Assembly (NCBI RefSeq): GCF_030418295.1
Contig: NZ_JAUHQA010000001.1
Coordinates: forward strand, 1,736,001 to 1,800,000
Direction: 5' to 3'
Origin: Demequina muriae
GTDB taxonomy: Bacteria; Actinomycetota; Actinomycetes; Actinomycetales; Demequinaceae
Length of the DNA: 64,000 nt
A program made the translations under genes and the position numbers. Numbering within the stretch: the first letter of the stretch is position 1; every line of letters starts with the position of its first letter. This document shows positions 56,005-64,000 of this stretch, piece after piece. The notes below the pieces were generated by a model, which worked only from the letters and a program-made list of their open reading frames with translations, was not told the origin of the DNA and ran no database searches.

Positions 56005-57057
56005 GTGACGTCCCCCTCCACCCTCTCCCCGCATCGGCCGTTGTCGCCGCGGGACGACGTCCGCACGGACGTCGCCTCGCCTCCCGAGCGCGACCGCTCG
56101 ATCGACGCCGCCGTAGGGCTGCTGGTGATGCTCGTCGTGTTCAGCCACGCGATCGGGCCGCTGTCCGGCCGTCCCGCCGAGGCGATCACGCAGTGGCTGT
56201 TCATGTTCCACATGCCGGCGTTCGTGTTCCTCTCGGGCTACCTCACTCGCAAGTCTTCCGGGTGGTCGCCGCGCGCGCTCGCGGGGCGTCTGCTGTTCCC
56301 CTTCGCCGTCTTCCAGGTGCTGCACGTCGTCGCCGCGTCGCTCGCCGCCGGTGGACTCGCCACGCCCACCCCGCTCGTTCCCGCCTGGACCACCTGGTAC
56401 CTGCTGTCACTCTTCGTGTGGCGGATGGCCGCACCGTGGCTGACGAGGGTTCCGCACGTGCTTCCTCTGAGCGTCGCCGTGTCCATCGCCGCGGGCGGGC
56501 TGGCTGTCATCGGCCCTCACCTGTCGCTCGGCCGGACCCTCGGCTTCCTGCCGTTCTTCGTCCTCGGGCTGGTGTGGCGGGACGCGTGGTTCGCGCGTCT
56601 GCGCTCTCCGGGCATCCGGGTCGCCTCGGCCGCGCTGTTCGCCGGGGCATTGGCGCTCGCCTACGTCACGAAGCCGACCCTGAGCCGCGGCGTGTTCTTC
56701 CTTCACGAGGACTACGGGGACCTCGACTTCGCGTTCCTCGAAGGCGCCGCCCTGCGCGCGGCCGTGCTCGCGACCGGAGGCCTGCTGACGCTCGCGCTCG
56801 TGTCTCTCACAGGATGGAGCTCGCGGGTGGTCGCGCGCATCGGCGTCGGCTCGCTGGTGGTGTACCTGCTGCACCCCTTCGCTCTGTACCCGACCCGCGT
56901 CGACGGCTACAGCACCGCGCTGCCCGAGGCGGCGTGGCTCGTGCTGATCGCCGCGGCGACGCTCGTGTTCGCGTGGCTCGTGTCGCACCGCGTGGTCGTG
57001 CGCGCAACGAAGCCGCTCATGGACCATCGATGGTGGGCGGGCAGCCGGAGGTCGTGA
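56005..57057 (+). CDS. Acyltransferase 3 family membrane protein
   Basis: The 350-residue protein has about ten membrane helices and the AT3 signatures: [20 protein letters not shown] (R/H catalytic region: VVFSHA with the conserved His) and [14 protein letters not shown]. Such proteins move acetyl or other acyl groups across the membrane onto glycans. The family variant resembles short fucose-4-O-acetylase-like enzymes. GTG 56005 follows GGAAGG closely. The acceptor is unknown. Confidence 0.85.
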   Translation: MTSPSTLSPHRPLSPRDDVRTDVASPPERDRSIDAAVGLLVMLVVFSHAIGPLSGRPAEAITQWLFMFHMPAFVFLSGYLTRKSSGWSPRALAGRLLFPFAVFQVLHVVAASLAAGGLATPTPLVPAWTTWYLLSLFVWRMAAPWLTRVPHVLPLSVAVSIAAGGLAVIGPHLSLGRTLGFLPFFVLGLVWRDAWFARLRSPGIRVASAALFAGALALAYVTKPTLSRGVFFLHEDYGDLDFAFLEGAALRAAVLATGGLLTLALVSLTGWSSRVVARIGVGSLVVYLLHPFALYPTRVDGYSTALPEAAWLVLIAAATLVFAWLVSHRVVVRATKPLMDHRWWAGSRRS

Positions 57058-57100
57058 CCGGGCTCGCATCGGGCCGATGCGCGTTGCTAGACTGACGCCC

Positions 57101-57170
57101 GTCGCGACTGGCGCAGTGGGTCACCACGAGGGAGCGACACATCATCAGACTGTTGGTCGTACGCCTGGGC
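57101..57170 (+). promoter_or_regulatory. ZTP (pfl) riboswitch upstream of glyA
   Basis: The region contains the conserved blocks of the pfl/ZTP aptamer in order and spacing: CGCGACTGGCG (57103-57113), AGTGGGTCACCACGAGGGAGCG (quoted in part: GTGGGTCACCAC and GGGAGCG), and the hallmark GTACGCCTGGGC ending at 57170. A -10-like TAGACT (57088-57093) would start the RNA near 57100. A further stem GGCGGC...GCCGCC (57189-57207) lies between aptamer and the glyA ribosome site, a candidate expression platform without a U tract. ZTP/ZMP accumulates when 10-formyl-THF is short and turns on one-carbon genes, matching glyA-folD downstream. Confidence 0.85.
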
Positions 57171-57223
57171 CAAGGTCACCGGACAACCGGCGGCCCCGTG
57201 TGCCGCCACAGACAAGGACACTG

Positions 57224-58516
57224 ATGAGCACTGATTCCAGCGCCACCGCAGCGGTCATGAATGCGACCCTGCAGGACTTCGACCCCGAGATCGCCCAGGT
57301 TCTCGACCGCGAGCTCGTGCGCCAGCAGACCTACCTCGAGATGATCGCCTCCGAGAACTTCGTGCCGCGCTCCGTGCTGCAGGCACAGGGCTCGGTGCTC
57401 ACCAACAAGTACGCCGAGGGCTACCCCGGCCGCCGCTACTACGGCGGCTGCGAAGAGGTGGACGTCGCGGAGAACATCGCCCGTGATCGCGCGAAGTCGC
57501 TGTTCGGCGCCGAGTACGCGAACGTGCAGCCGCACTCGGGCGCCACGGCGAACGCGGCCGTGCTGCACGCGCTCATCAACCCGGGCGACAAGATCATGGG
57601 CCTGTCCCTCGCGCACGGCGGCCACCTCACGCACGGCATGAAGCTCAACTTCTCCGGCAAGCTCTACGAGGTCGCGGCCTATGGCGTCGAGGAGGACACT
57701 CACCGCATCGACATGGACAAGGTGCGCGCGCAGGCGCTCGCCGAGCGTCCCGACGTGATCATCGCCGGATGGTCCGCCTACCCGCGTCACATCGACTTCG
57801 AGGCGTTCCGGTCCATCGCGGACGAGGTGGGCGCCAAGCTGTGGACGGACATGGCGCACTTCGCCGGCCTCGTCGCCGCGGGCCTGCACCCCTCGCCCGT
57901 GCCGCACTCGGACGTGGTGTCCACCACGATCCACAAGACCATCGGCGGCCCGCGCTCCGGCATGATCCTGTCGCGCGACACCGAGTACGCCAAGAAGCTC
58001 AACTCTGCTGTCTTCCCCGGCCAGCAGGGAGGCCCGCTCATGCACGTGATCGCCGCGAAGGCGGTCGCGCTCAAGGCGGCGGCGGCGCCCGAGTTCAAGG
58101 AGCGTCAGGAGCGCGTGCTCGAGGGCGCCCGCATCATCGCGGAGCGCCTGACGGCGGCCGATGCGACCGACGCCGGCGTCTCCGTCGTCACCGGCGGCAC
58201 GGACGTCCACCTGGTGCTCGCCGACCTCAGGAACTCGCAGCTCGACGGCCAGCAGGCCGAGGATCTCCTGCACTCGGTGGGCATCACCGTGAACCGCAAC
58301 GCGGTCCCGTTCGACCCGCGCCCGCCGATGGTCACCTCCGGGCTGCGCATCGGCACCCCGGCGCTGGCGTCGCGTGGCTTCGGCGCGGAGGAGTTCACGG
58401 AGGTCGCCGACGTGATCGCGACGGCGCTCAAGGGCGGTGCTGACGTGGACGCTCTGCGCGCACGCGTCAAGGCGCTGGCCGACGACTTCCCGCTGTACGA
58501 CGGACTCCAGCAGTAG
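57224..58516 (+). CDS. glyA: Serine hydroxymethyltransferase
   Basis: GlyA converts serine + THF to glycine + 5,10-methylene-THF, the main one-carbon entry, and uses PLP. The 430-residue product has [41 protein letters not shown], the PLP lysine in [13 protein letters not shown], and a C-terminal [14 protein letters not shown] segment. ATG 57224 follows AAGGAC. It lies under the ZTP riboswitch and is coupled to folD. Confidence 0.97.
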   Translation: MSTDSSATAAVMNATLQDFDPEIAQVLDRELVRQQTYLEMIASENFVPRSVLQAQGSVLTNKYAEGYPGRRYYGGCEEVDVAENIARDRAKSLFGAEYANVQPHSGATANAAVLHALINPGDKIMGLSLAHGGHLTHGMKLNFSGKLYEVAAYGVEEDTHRIDMDKVRAQALAERPDVIIAGWSAYPRHIDFEAFRSIADEVGAKLWTDMAHFAGLVAAGLHPSPVPHSDVVSTTIHKTIGGPRSGMILSRDTEYAKKLNSAVFPGQQGGPLMHVIAAKAVALKAAAAPEFKERQERVLEGARIIAERLTAADATDAGVSVVTGGTDVHLVLADLRNSQLDGQQAEDLLHSVGITVNRNAVPFDPRPPMVTSGLRIGTPALASRGFGAEEFTEVADVIATALKGGADVDALRARVKALADDFPLYDGLQQ

Positions 58517-59433
58517 TGGGGGCTCCCGACACCGTGGGAATCGACGCAGGGGCACAACGACTCGACGGCAAGGCGACCGCCGCCACCATCAAGGGTGAAC
58601 TGACCCAGCGGGTGGCGGCGCTCGCCGAGCGGGGCGTCACGCCCGGTCTCGGCACGCTGCTGGTGGGCGACGACCCGGGCTCGACCTGGTACGTCAACGG
58701 CAAGCACGCCGACTGCGCCGAGGTGGGGATCGCCTCGATCCGCGAGGATCTCCCTGGCACTGCCACCCAGGCGGAGATCGAAGCCGCGGTGACTCGCCTC
58801 AACGAGGACCCGGCCTGCACCGGGTTCATCGTTCAGCTGCCCCTTCCTGACGGCATCGACGCGAACCGCGTGCTCGAGGTCATCGACCCGTCCAAGGACG
58901 CCGACGGACTGCACCCCACCAACCTGGGGCGGCTCGTGCTGCGAGTCTCGGGGCCCATCGAGTCGCCGCTCCCCTGCACCCCCAAGGGCATCATCGAGCT
59001 GATCGAACGCCATGGGGTGTCGCTGCACGGCAAGGACATCGTGGTCGTGGGCCGCGGCACCACCGTGGGCCGCAGCATCGGCCTGCTGCTCACGCGCAAG
59101 GCCGTCAACGCGACGGTCACGCTGTGCCACACCGGCACGGCGGATCTCGCCTCGCACACACGTGGGGCCGATGTCATCGTGGCCGCCGCAGGGGTCCCCG
59201 GCATCATCAGCGCGGCCATGGTCAAAGACGGTGCGGTGCTGATCGATGTGGGCGTCTCGCGCGTCACCGACCCGGAGACGGGCAGGTCCAAGGTCGCGGG
59301 CGACATCGCTCCCGAGGCGGTCGAGAAGTCGTCCTGGTACTCGCCCAACCCCGGCGGCGTGGGTCCGATGACCCGCGCCATGCTGCTCTCCAACGTGGTG
59401 GAGTCCGCGGAGCGAAGCTTGGCCCTCTCGTAG
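58516..59433 (+). CDS. folD: Methylenetetrahydrofolate dehydrogenase/cyclohydrolase
   Basis: FolD turns 5,10-methylene-THF into 10-formyl-THF in two steps with NADP. The 305-residue product has the catalytic Lys in [32 protein letters not shown] and the NADP loop [16 protein letters not shown], ending in [16 protein letters not shown] 58516 overlaps the last base of the glyA stop; a second GTG at 58534 is possible. With glyA it forms an operon controlled by the upstream riboswitch. Its product feeds PurN and PurH. Confidence 0.95.
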   Translation: MGAPDTVGIDAGAQRLDGKATAATIKGELTQRVAALAERGVTPGLGTLLVGDDPGSTWYVNGKHADCAEVGIASIREDLPGTATQAEIEAAVTRLNEDPACTGFIVQLPLPDGIDANRVLEVIDPSKDADGLHPTNLGRLVLRVSGPIESPLPCTPKGIIELIERHGVSLHGKDIVVVGRGTTVGRSIGLLLTRKAVNATVTLCHTGTADLASHTRGADVIVAAAGVPGIISAAMVKDGAVLIDVGVSRVTDPETGRSKVAGDIAPEAVEKSSWYSPNPGGVGPMTRAMLLSNVVESAERSLALS

Positions 59434-59748
59434 TCCCTGCGGGGCCGCCGGAGCGGCTCACCTCCCTCACTTCCGGTTGACACCCGCCGTGGGCCCCATA
59501 GGATTCGAAGCGTCGAACAGTGGCCCAAAGGCGGGCATAGCGGGCACCCCTCGAGTGCCATGCGACCCCGCACGTCAGGGAGCGCAGATGCACGCACGAG
59601 CGCAGTGGGACGTCCCGCACTGGCCCAGCGTGAGTCACCTCCTCTCCGTCGCTCCCGCCGCACCGTCGGCGCGCGATGCCTCCGCCGAGCCGCGGACCCA
59701 CCCACCTGGCGCGGGCGGGAGCGCTCGCGCTTGTCACGAGGAGACACG
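59434..59748 (+). other. Intergenic region between folD and dhaK
   Basis: This 315-nt stretch holds a strong sigma-A-like promoter (59477-59504), a ~240-nt leader, a small weak hairpin GGCAC...GTGCC (about 59549-59565) and a 54-codon ORF (59588-59752) coupled to dhaK. I see no tRNA or known riboswitch in it. Confidence 0.7.
59477..59504 (+). promoter_or_regulatory. Sigma-A-type promoter of dhaKLM
   Basis: TTGACA (59477-59482), a 16-bp spacer and TAGGAT (59499-59504) match the primary-sigma consensus closely. Transcription would begin near 59511, giving a leader of about 240 nt before dhaK. Confidence 0.7.
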
Positions 59749-59752
59749 ATGA
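59588..59752 (+). CDS. 54-residue upstream ORF coupled to dhaK
   Basis: ATG 59588 has AGGGAG 6 nt upstream, and its TGA overlaps the dhaK ATG (ATGA at 59749-59752). The peptide starts MHARAQWDVPHWPSVSH (two Trp and three His early), then is Ala/Pro/Ser-rich. It lies wholly in the dhaK leader. It may be a translated leader controlling dhaK, or simply a chance frame; codon quality alone does not decide. Confidence 0.35.
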   Translation: MHARAQWDVPHWPSVSHLLSVAPAAPSARDASAEPRTHPPGAGGSARACHEETR

Positions 59753-60744
59753 AGAAGCTCATCAACGCACCCGAATCCGTACTCGCCGACGCACTGAAGG
59801 GCGTCGAGGCCGCGGATCGTTCGGTGAGGGTCGACCACCACAATCGCGTGATCTATCGGGCCGAGCCCAAGGCCGACGGCAAGGTTGCCGTGATCTCTGG
59901 CGGCGGGTCCGGCCACGAGCCCATGCACGGTGGCTTCGTGGGTTACGGCATGCTCGACGCCGCGTGCGCCGGCGAGGTCTTCACCTCGCCCACTCCGGAC
60001 CAGATGCAGGCGGCCACCAAGGAAGTGGACCGCGGCGCGGGTGTGCTCCACATCGTCAAGAACTACACGGGCGATGTCATGAACTTCGAGATGGCGGCCG
60101 AGTTCGCCGCGGCGGAGGCGGGCGTCGAGGTCGCCACCGTCGTGACGAACGACGATGTCGCGGTGCAGGACTCCCTGTACACCGCAGGGCGCCGGGGAGT
60201 CGGCGTCACGGTGCTCCTCGAGAAGATCGTCGGGGCCGCCGCCGAGGAGGGACGCGACCTCGCCGCCGTCACCGACCTCGCGCACCGCGTCAACGACGGC
60301 GGCCGCTCGATGGGGATGGCCCTGACGAGCTGCACCGTGCCCGCGGCGGGCAAGCCCACGTTCGATCTGCCCGAGGACCAGATGGAGATCGGCATCGGCA
60401 TCCACGGAGAGCCGGGCCGCCACCGCGTGCCGCTCGCGCCGGCCAAGGACATCGCGGCCCAACTGGTCGAGCCGATCCTGGCGGACTCTGACATGGCGGG
60501 ACCCGCCATCGTGATGCTCAACGGCATGGGAGGGTCGCCACTGCTCGAGCTCTACCTCATGTTCGGCGAGGTGGCGCCGCTGCTTGAGAAGGCCGGGGTC
60601 GACGTGGCCCGTACCCTCGTGGGCAACTACATCACCTCTCTCGACATGGCGGGATGCTCCCTCACCGTGCTGCGGGCCGACGACGACATGATCACCTTGT
60701 GGGACGCCCCGGTGCAGACCGCCGGACTGCGCTGGGGTCGGTAG
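59749..60744 (+). CDS. dhaK: PTS-dependent dihydroxyacetone kinase, DhaK subunit
   Basis: DhaK binds dihydroxyacetone, which is phosphorylated by ADP/ATP held on DhaL. The 331-residue product has ISGGGSGHEPMHGG with His56, KNYTGD with Asp109, and the hemiaminal His219 in GIGIHGEPG, the residues that anchor and activate Dha. ATG 59749 follows CGAGGAG. dhaL follows 8 nt after the stop and dhaM completes the set. It uses glycerol-derived Dha and feeds DHAP into glycolysis. Confidence 0.95.
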   Translation: MKKLINAPESVLADALKGVEAADRSVRVDHHNRVIYRAEPKADGKVAVISGGGSGHEPMHGGFVGYGMLDAACAGEVFTSPTPDQMQAATKEVDRGAGVLHIVKNYTGDVMNFEMAAEFAAAEAGVEVATVVTNDDVAVQDSLYTAGRRGVGVTVLLEKIVGAAAEEGRDLAAVTDLAHRVNDGGRSMGMALTSCTVPAAGKPTFDLPEDQMEIGIGIHGEPGRHRVPLAPAKDIAAQLVEPILADSDMAGPAIVMLNGMGGSPLLELYLMFGEVAPLLEKAGVDVARTLVGNYITSLDMAGCSLTVLRADDDMITLWDAPVQTAGLRWGR

Positions 60745-60752
60745 GGCGCGCG

Positions 60753-61403
60753 ATGGTCGACTCAGACGACTCGAGCCTGTTCACTCTGGACACCGCCAAG
60801 GACTGGCTTGACCGGTTCGATGCGGCGGTGCACGAGCACAAGGCGCACCTCACCGAACTGGACTCCGCGATCGGAGACGCGGACCACGGGTCGAACATGG
60901 CGCGCGGCGTGACCGCCGTCAACCAGGCGGTCGCGGGCGCCGCTCCCGACACTCTCGACGAGATGTTCAAGCTCGTCGGGATGACGCTCGTGAGCTCGGT
61001 CGGAGGAGCGTCGGGGCCGCTCTACGGCACGTTCTTCTTGCGCTTCGGCGTGGACGCGGGCGCGACCGAGAGCCTTGACGGGGCCGGCCTCGCTGCCGCG
61101 CTCCAGGCGGGGCTGGGCGGCGTCGCGGCGCGTGGCAAGGCCGAGCAAGGGGACAAGACGATGATCGACGCGATGGCCCCCGCGCTCGAGTCGTTCGCCG
61201 CAGCCATCGAGGCAGGGGACAGCCTCCGCGACGCTGCGCGCGCGGCCGCGGAGGCCGCAGCCAAGGGCCGCGACGCGACGGAGCCATGGGAAGCGCGCAA
61301 GGGTCGCGCCAGCTACCTGGGGGAGCGTTCCGCAGGACACATCGATCCTGGCGCCGCGTCCACCACCCTGCTGTTCGAGGCGCTGGCGGCGGCGCAGTCG
61401 TGA
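60753..61403 (+). CDS. dhaL: Dihydroxyacetone kinase, DhaL (ADP-binding) subunit
   Basis: The 216-residue helical barrel subunit has the nucleotide/Mg motif LDSAIGDADHGSNMARG (Asp-x-Asp-x-x-His-Gly pattern), SVGGASGPLYGTFF and the C-terminal GRASYLGERSAGHIDPGA motif that wraps the nucleotide. ADP stays bound and is rephosphorylated by DhaM. ATG 60753 starts 8 nt after dhaK. Confidence 0.95.
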   Translation: MVDSDDSSLFTLDTAKDWLDRFDAAVHEHKAHLTELDSAIGDADHGSNMARGVTAVNQAVAGAAPDTLDEMFKLVGMTLVSSVGGASGPLYGTFFLRFGVDAGATESLDGAGLAAALQAGLGGVAARGKAEQGDKTMIDAMAPALESFAAAIEAGDSLRDAARAAAEAAAKGRDATEPWEARKGRASYLGERSAGHIDPGAASTTLLFEALAAAQS

Positions 61404-61413
61404 GCGCGCCGAC

Positions 61414-62907
61414 GTGACCACGGGTCCGCGGGTGGGACTGGTAGTGGTCTCCCACTCGGAGCCGCTGGCACGGGCGGCGGTCGCTCTTGCCACGGAGATG
61501 GTCGCGGAGGACCCTCCGGTGATGGCGATCGCCGCGGGCACCGCCGACGGCGGCACCGGGACGGACGCCACTGCGGTCGCGGCAGCGTTCGAGAGGGCAG
61601 ACGAGGGGGCCGGGGTCGTGGTGCTGCTCGATCTCGGCTCGGCGCTCATGAGCGCTGAGATGGCGCTCGAGTTCTTGCCCGGCGAGCACGACGTGCGGCT
61701 GATCCCCGCACCATTCGTCGAGGGTTTGGTGGCGGCGGCCGTGAGGGCCGCCGCGGGTGCAGGCATCGACGAGGTGGTCCGCGAGGCCACGGATGCTCTC
61801 GGCCCCAAGCGCGCGCAGCTCGCGGGGCCCGACGAAACCGAAGGCGGCACTCCGGACGCGGCCTCGCCGGGTGACGTGCCTGATGCCGACGCCGCGGACG
61901 CTCGCGGGTCTGTGGAGGTGGTGAACGCCGCGGGCATGCACGCCCGCCCCGCCGCAGCGATTGCGGCTGCCGTCGGTCGGCTCGACGCCCGCGTGTGGGT
62001 GGGCGCTGGCGGAACATGGGCCGACGCCTCCTCGCCGACGTCGCTCGCGGTCCTCACCGCCGCCGCTGGGGACACGCTGGAGGTGGTCGCGGAGGGACCG
62101 TCGGCTCGCGCAGGCGTCGACGCCGTGGTGGCGCTCGTCGAGAGCGGCTTTGGTGAGGAGCTCGCGAGCTCAACCCGAGCAGAGCCCGATCAGGCGGGCG
62201 GCGAGCGCCCGACGGCCCCGCGTGGGGTGAGCCCGGGACGGGTGGTGGGCCCGGTGCGCCAGGGGGCGACGCCGCCCGAGCCACCCGCCGAGCGCACCGT
62301 GCCGGAGTCCGAGCGTGAACGCGAGGCCGATCGCATTGGCCCCGCGTGCGCCGAGGCATCGAGGCAGCTGCGGGAGATCGCGGCGCGAGCCACGGGGCAG
62401 GGTGCGGCGATTCTCGAGGCGTCGGCGGTGATCGCGGTCGATCCCGCGTTGAGCAGCCGCGCGAGGGCTCTGTGCCTGGAGGGTCGCGACGCGGAGCGAG
62501 CCGTGTGGGAGGCGGCCGGCGCCCTGGCGGAGTCGCTCCGGGGCGCGGGCGGACTCATCGCGGAGCGCGCCACCGATGTGCTCGACGTCCGTGACCGGGT
62601 CATCGCGGTGCTGGCCGGCCGCGAGGCTGGGGCTGTCGATGAGGATCCGCCTGCTCCACAGAGCCGGCCGTACGTGCTGATCGTGCGCGACATCGCGCCT
62701 GCTGATGTGGTGGCCCTCGACCCCTCGGTGTGCCTGGCGATCGTCACCGAGACCGGCTCGGAGACCTCGCATACGTCGATCATTGCTCGCGAACGCGGAA
62801 TACCCGCCGTCGCGGGTGCGCGCGGAGCGACGGCGATCCCACCGGGCACGGAAGTACTCGTGGACGGCGGCACGGGAGAGCTGGTGGTCGACCCCGACCC
62901 GCAGTAG
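61414..62907 (+). CDS. dhaM: DhaM multiphosphoryl transfer protein (EIIA-HPr-truncated EI fusion)
   Basis: The 497-residue protein passes phosphate from PEP-derived PTS proteins to DhaL-ADP. Three parts are visible: an EIIA-mannose-like DhaM domain (His14 in VVSHSEPLA), an HPr domain from about 167 (His176 in GMHARPAA) and the N-terminal phosphohistidine part of enzyme I (from ~245, His453 in TSHTSIIARERGIPAV). The C-terminal PEP-binding barrel of EI is absent, as in the E. coli DhaM fusion. GTG 61414 lies 10 nt after dhaL and has a weak ribosome site. Confidence 0.92.
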   Translation: MTTGPRVGLVVVSHSEPLARAAVALATEMVAEDPPVMAIAAGTADGGTGTDATAVAAAFERADEGAGVVVLLDLGSALMSAEMALEFLPGEHDVRLIPAPFVEGLVAAAVRAAAGAGIDEVVREATDALGPKRAQLAGPDETEGGTPDAASPGDVPDADAADARGSVEVVNAAGMHARPAAAIAAAVGRLDARVWVGAGGTWADASSPTSLAVLTAAAGDTLEVVAEGPSARAGVDAVVALVESGFGEELASSTRAEPDQAGGERPTAPRGVSPGRVVGPVRQGATPPEPPAERTVPESEREREADRIGPACAEASRQLREIAARATGQGAAILEASAVIAVDPALSSRARALCLEGRDAERAVWEAAGALAESLRGAGGLIAERATDVLDVRDRVIAVLAGREAGAVDEDPPAPQSRPYVLIVRDIAPADVVALDPSVCLAIVTETGSETSHTSIIARERGIPAVAGARGATAIPPGTEVLVDGGTGELVVDPDPQ

Positions 62908-63015
62908 CGGGCTCCCGAGAGCGGCCCCGATTGCCCGGCGTGTCCGCGGGTCGCGATAGCCTCGCAGATGGACGTGGCCGCTTGCGGCCGCACGGCAGCA
63001 ATCGTGGGAGAACGC

Positions 63016-63816
63016 ATGAGAATCGCATCGGTCAACGTCAATGGCGTGCGCGCCGCGGCCCGCAAGGGAATGGGCGCATGGCTCGCCGAGGGCGCGCCCG
63101 ACGTCGTGTCCCTCCAGGAGGTGCGGGCCCCGCTCGACATCACCGCTCCGCTGGTGGGTGAGGAATGGCACGTGGTCGAGCAGGCGTGCGAGATCAAGGG
63201 CCGGGCGGGCGTGGCCATCGCTTCGCGGTCCGCGCTCACCGATGTTCTCGCCGGGGTCGACGCGCTGGGCGGCGCCATGGGCGAGCCCGTCCACACCGGC
63301 CGATGGATCGAGGCGACGGTGGAGTCACCCGCGGGCCCGGTGCGCGTGGTCTCGACCTACCAGCACTCCGGCACTGCCGGCACGCCGTCGATGGACGACA
63401 AGTACGCGCTGCTCGACGCCTCCACCGAGCGCATGGGCGCGCTGCGCGAGCAGTACGAGCGTGTGGTCGTGATGGGTGACATCAACATCGCCCACACCGA
63501 GCGGGACATCAAGAACTGGAAGGGCAACCTCAAGTCGGCCGGCTTCCTGCCCGAGGAGCGGGCCTACCTGGATCGCTGGGTCGAGGCCGGGTGGGTGGAC
63601 GTCCACCGCACGCTGGCCGGGGATCGCGAAGGCCCGTACACGTGGTGGTCGATGCGCGGCAAGGCATTCGACAACGACGCCGGCTGGCGCATCGACTATC
63701 AGTTCGCCTCTCCGGCGCTGGCCGCTGCGGCGACCGATGCCCGGGTGGACCGTCAGGCGTCGTGGGATGCGCGCTGGACGGATCACGCGCCGCTGGTCGT
63801 CGACTACGCGCTCTAG
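63016..63816 (+). CDS. xthA: Exodeoxyribonuclease III / AP endonuclease
   Basis: This Mg-dependent enzyme cuts at abasic sites and degrades 3' ends in base-excision repair. The 266-residue product has MRIASVNVNGVRAA, VVSLQEV (metal Glu), the STYQHSG region, MGDINIAHTERDI (catalytic Asp-Asn), WRIDYQF and the C-terminal WTDHAPLVVDY (catalytic Asp-His). Length and motifs are complete. ATG 63016 is preceded by GGGAGAAC. Confidence 0.96.
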   Translation: MRIASVNVNGVRAAARKGMGAWLAEGAPDVVSLQEVRAPLDITAPLVGEEWHVVEQACEIKGRAGVAIASRSALTDVLAGVDALGGAMGEPVHTGRWIEATVESPAGPVRVVSTYQHSGTAGTPSMDDKYALLDASTERMGALREQYERVVVMGDINIAHTERDIKNWKGNLKSAGFLPEERAYLDRWVEAGWVDVHRTLAGDREGPYTWWSMRGKAFDNDAGWRIDYQFASPALAAAATDARVDRQASWDARWTDHAPLVVDYAL

Positions 63817-63920
63817 GCGCGACGTCCGCTCCTCCGCGAGGGACGCCCGAGCCGACGCGGCAAGGCCAGCATCCTGCCCGGCGTAGCATGGGCGTACACG
63901 ACGCTCCAGGAGGATTTGTC

Positions 63921-64000
63921 ATGGCCGACACCACGCCCGAGCCGGGGGACGGCGCGGCTCAGAAGCCCGCCGCCCGCAAGAAGGCCCCCGCCCGCAAGCC
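63921..64000 (+). CDS. Lys/Ala-rich protein, cut by window edge
   Basis: ATG 63921 follows an excellent site (CAGGAGG). The 26 visible codons read MADTTPEPGDGAAQKP then AARKKAPARK, a basic Ala/Lys/Pro-rich stretch like the tails of histone-like or RNA/DNA-binding actinobacterial proteins, or an N-terminal linker. The product cannot be identified from this fragment. Confidence 0.6.
   Translation, partial: MADTTPEPGDGAAQKPAARKKAPARK

Noticed and set aside
59434..59590. Possible tRNA or tRNA remnant (a TTCGAA-containing stretch)
   Set aside because: No acceptor stem, D-arm or anticodon arm can be drawn around it; the sequence is better explained as promoter and leader.
60331..60420. Apparent loss of the DhaK active-site His (SCTVP instead of SCHLP)
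   Set aside because: The hemiaminal His is the one in GIGIHGEPG (His219), which is present together with His56 and Asp109.

Overview
The window is about 70% G+C and carries a gene content and order typical of an actinomycete of the order Micrococcales (Cellulomonadaceae, Demequinaceae or a relative; this placement is inference). Supporting signs are DUF6350-purN-purH-DUF3017, SURF1-DUF3817-guaA, the dimeric NADP-dependent isocitrate dehydrogenase, HisKA_3 kinases paired with NarL-type regulators, GTG/TTG starts, and ATGA/GTGA gene overlaps. It is ordinary chromosome: I see no rRNA, tRNA, CRISPR array, insertion sequence or phage gene. Genes run off both ends (a LuxR-type ATPase regulator at the left, a Lys/Ala-rich protein at the right).

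Left part (1-19 kb): a large LuxR/LAL regulator divergent from an LAETG-anchored leucine-rich-repeat surface protein and a lipoprotein; then, leftward, pta-ackA followed by a degenerate phosphoketolase-like gene. Two tandem membrane GGDEF proteins lead into SURF1, DUF3817 and guaA. A PspC-type membrane operon lies divergent from its probable two-component system (envelope stress).

Middle (19-45 kb): a DEAD-box RNA helicase with a structured leader, small unknown genes, the UvrD/PcrA helicase, L-lactate dehydrogenase, an L,D-transpeptidase, an MMPL transporter divergent from a second two-component system, a secreted beta-helix protein, sucCD, a CelD-like acyltransferase preceded by a tiny coupled ORF, late purine genes (purN, purH), an aquaporin, icd and mdh.

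Right part (45-64 kb): a complete amino-sugar salvage cluster (ROK repressor with a visible operator, chitobiose-type ABC importer without its ATPase, cytoplasmic GH3 hexosaminidase, ROK kinase, nagB and a domain-minimal nagA), purU, a GNAT, an acyltransferase, a ZTP riboswitch controlling glyA-folD, the PTS-dependent dihydroxyacetone kinase operon dhaKLM, and exonuclease III.

How the genes fit together: sucCD, icd and mdh give TCA steps; ldh, pta-ackA and dhaKLM give fermentative overflow and glycerol/DHA use; purN, purH, purU, glyA and folD form a one-carbon/purine set, with the ZTP riboswitch reading the PurH substrate. The most unusual signals are the phosphoketolase-like protein that has lost its cofactor motif, a highly iterated decamer (GGCCGATGCG) at 21 or more sites, the NagA lacking its beta-sandwich domain, and two small upstream ORFs coupled to their downstream genes.
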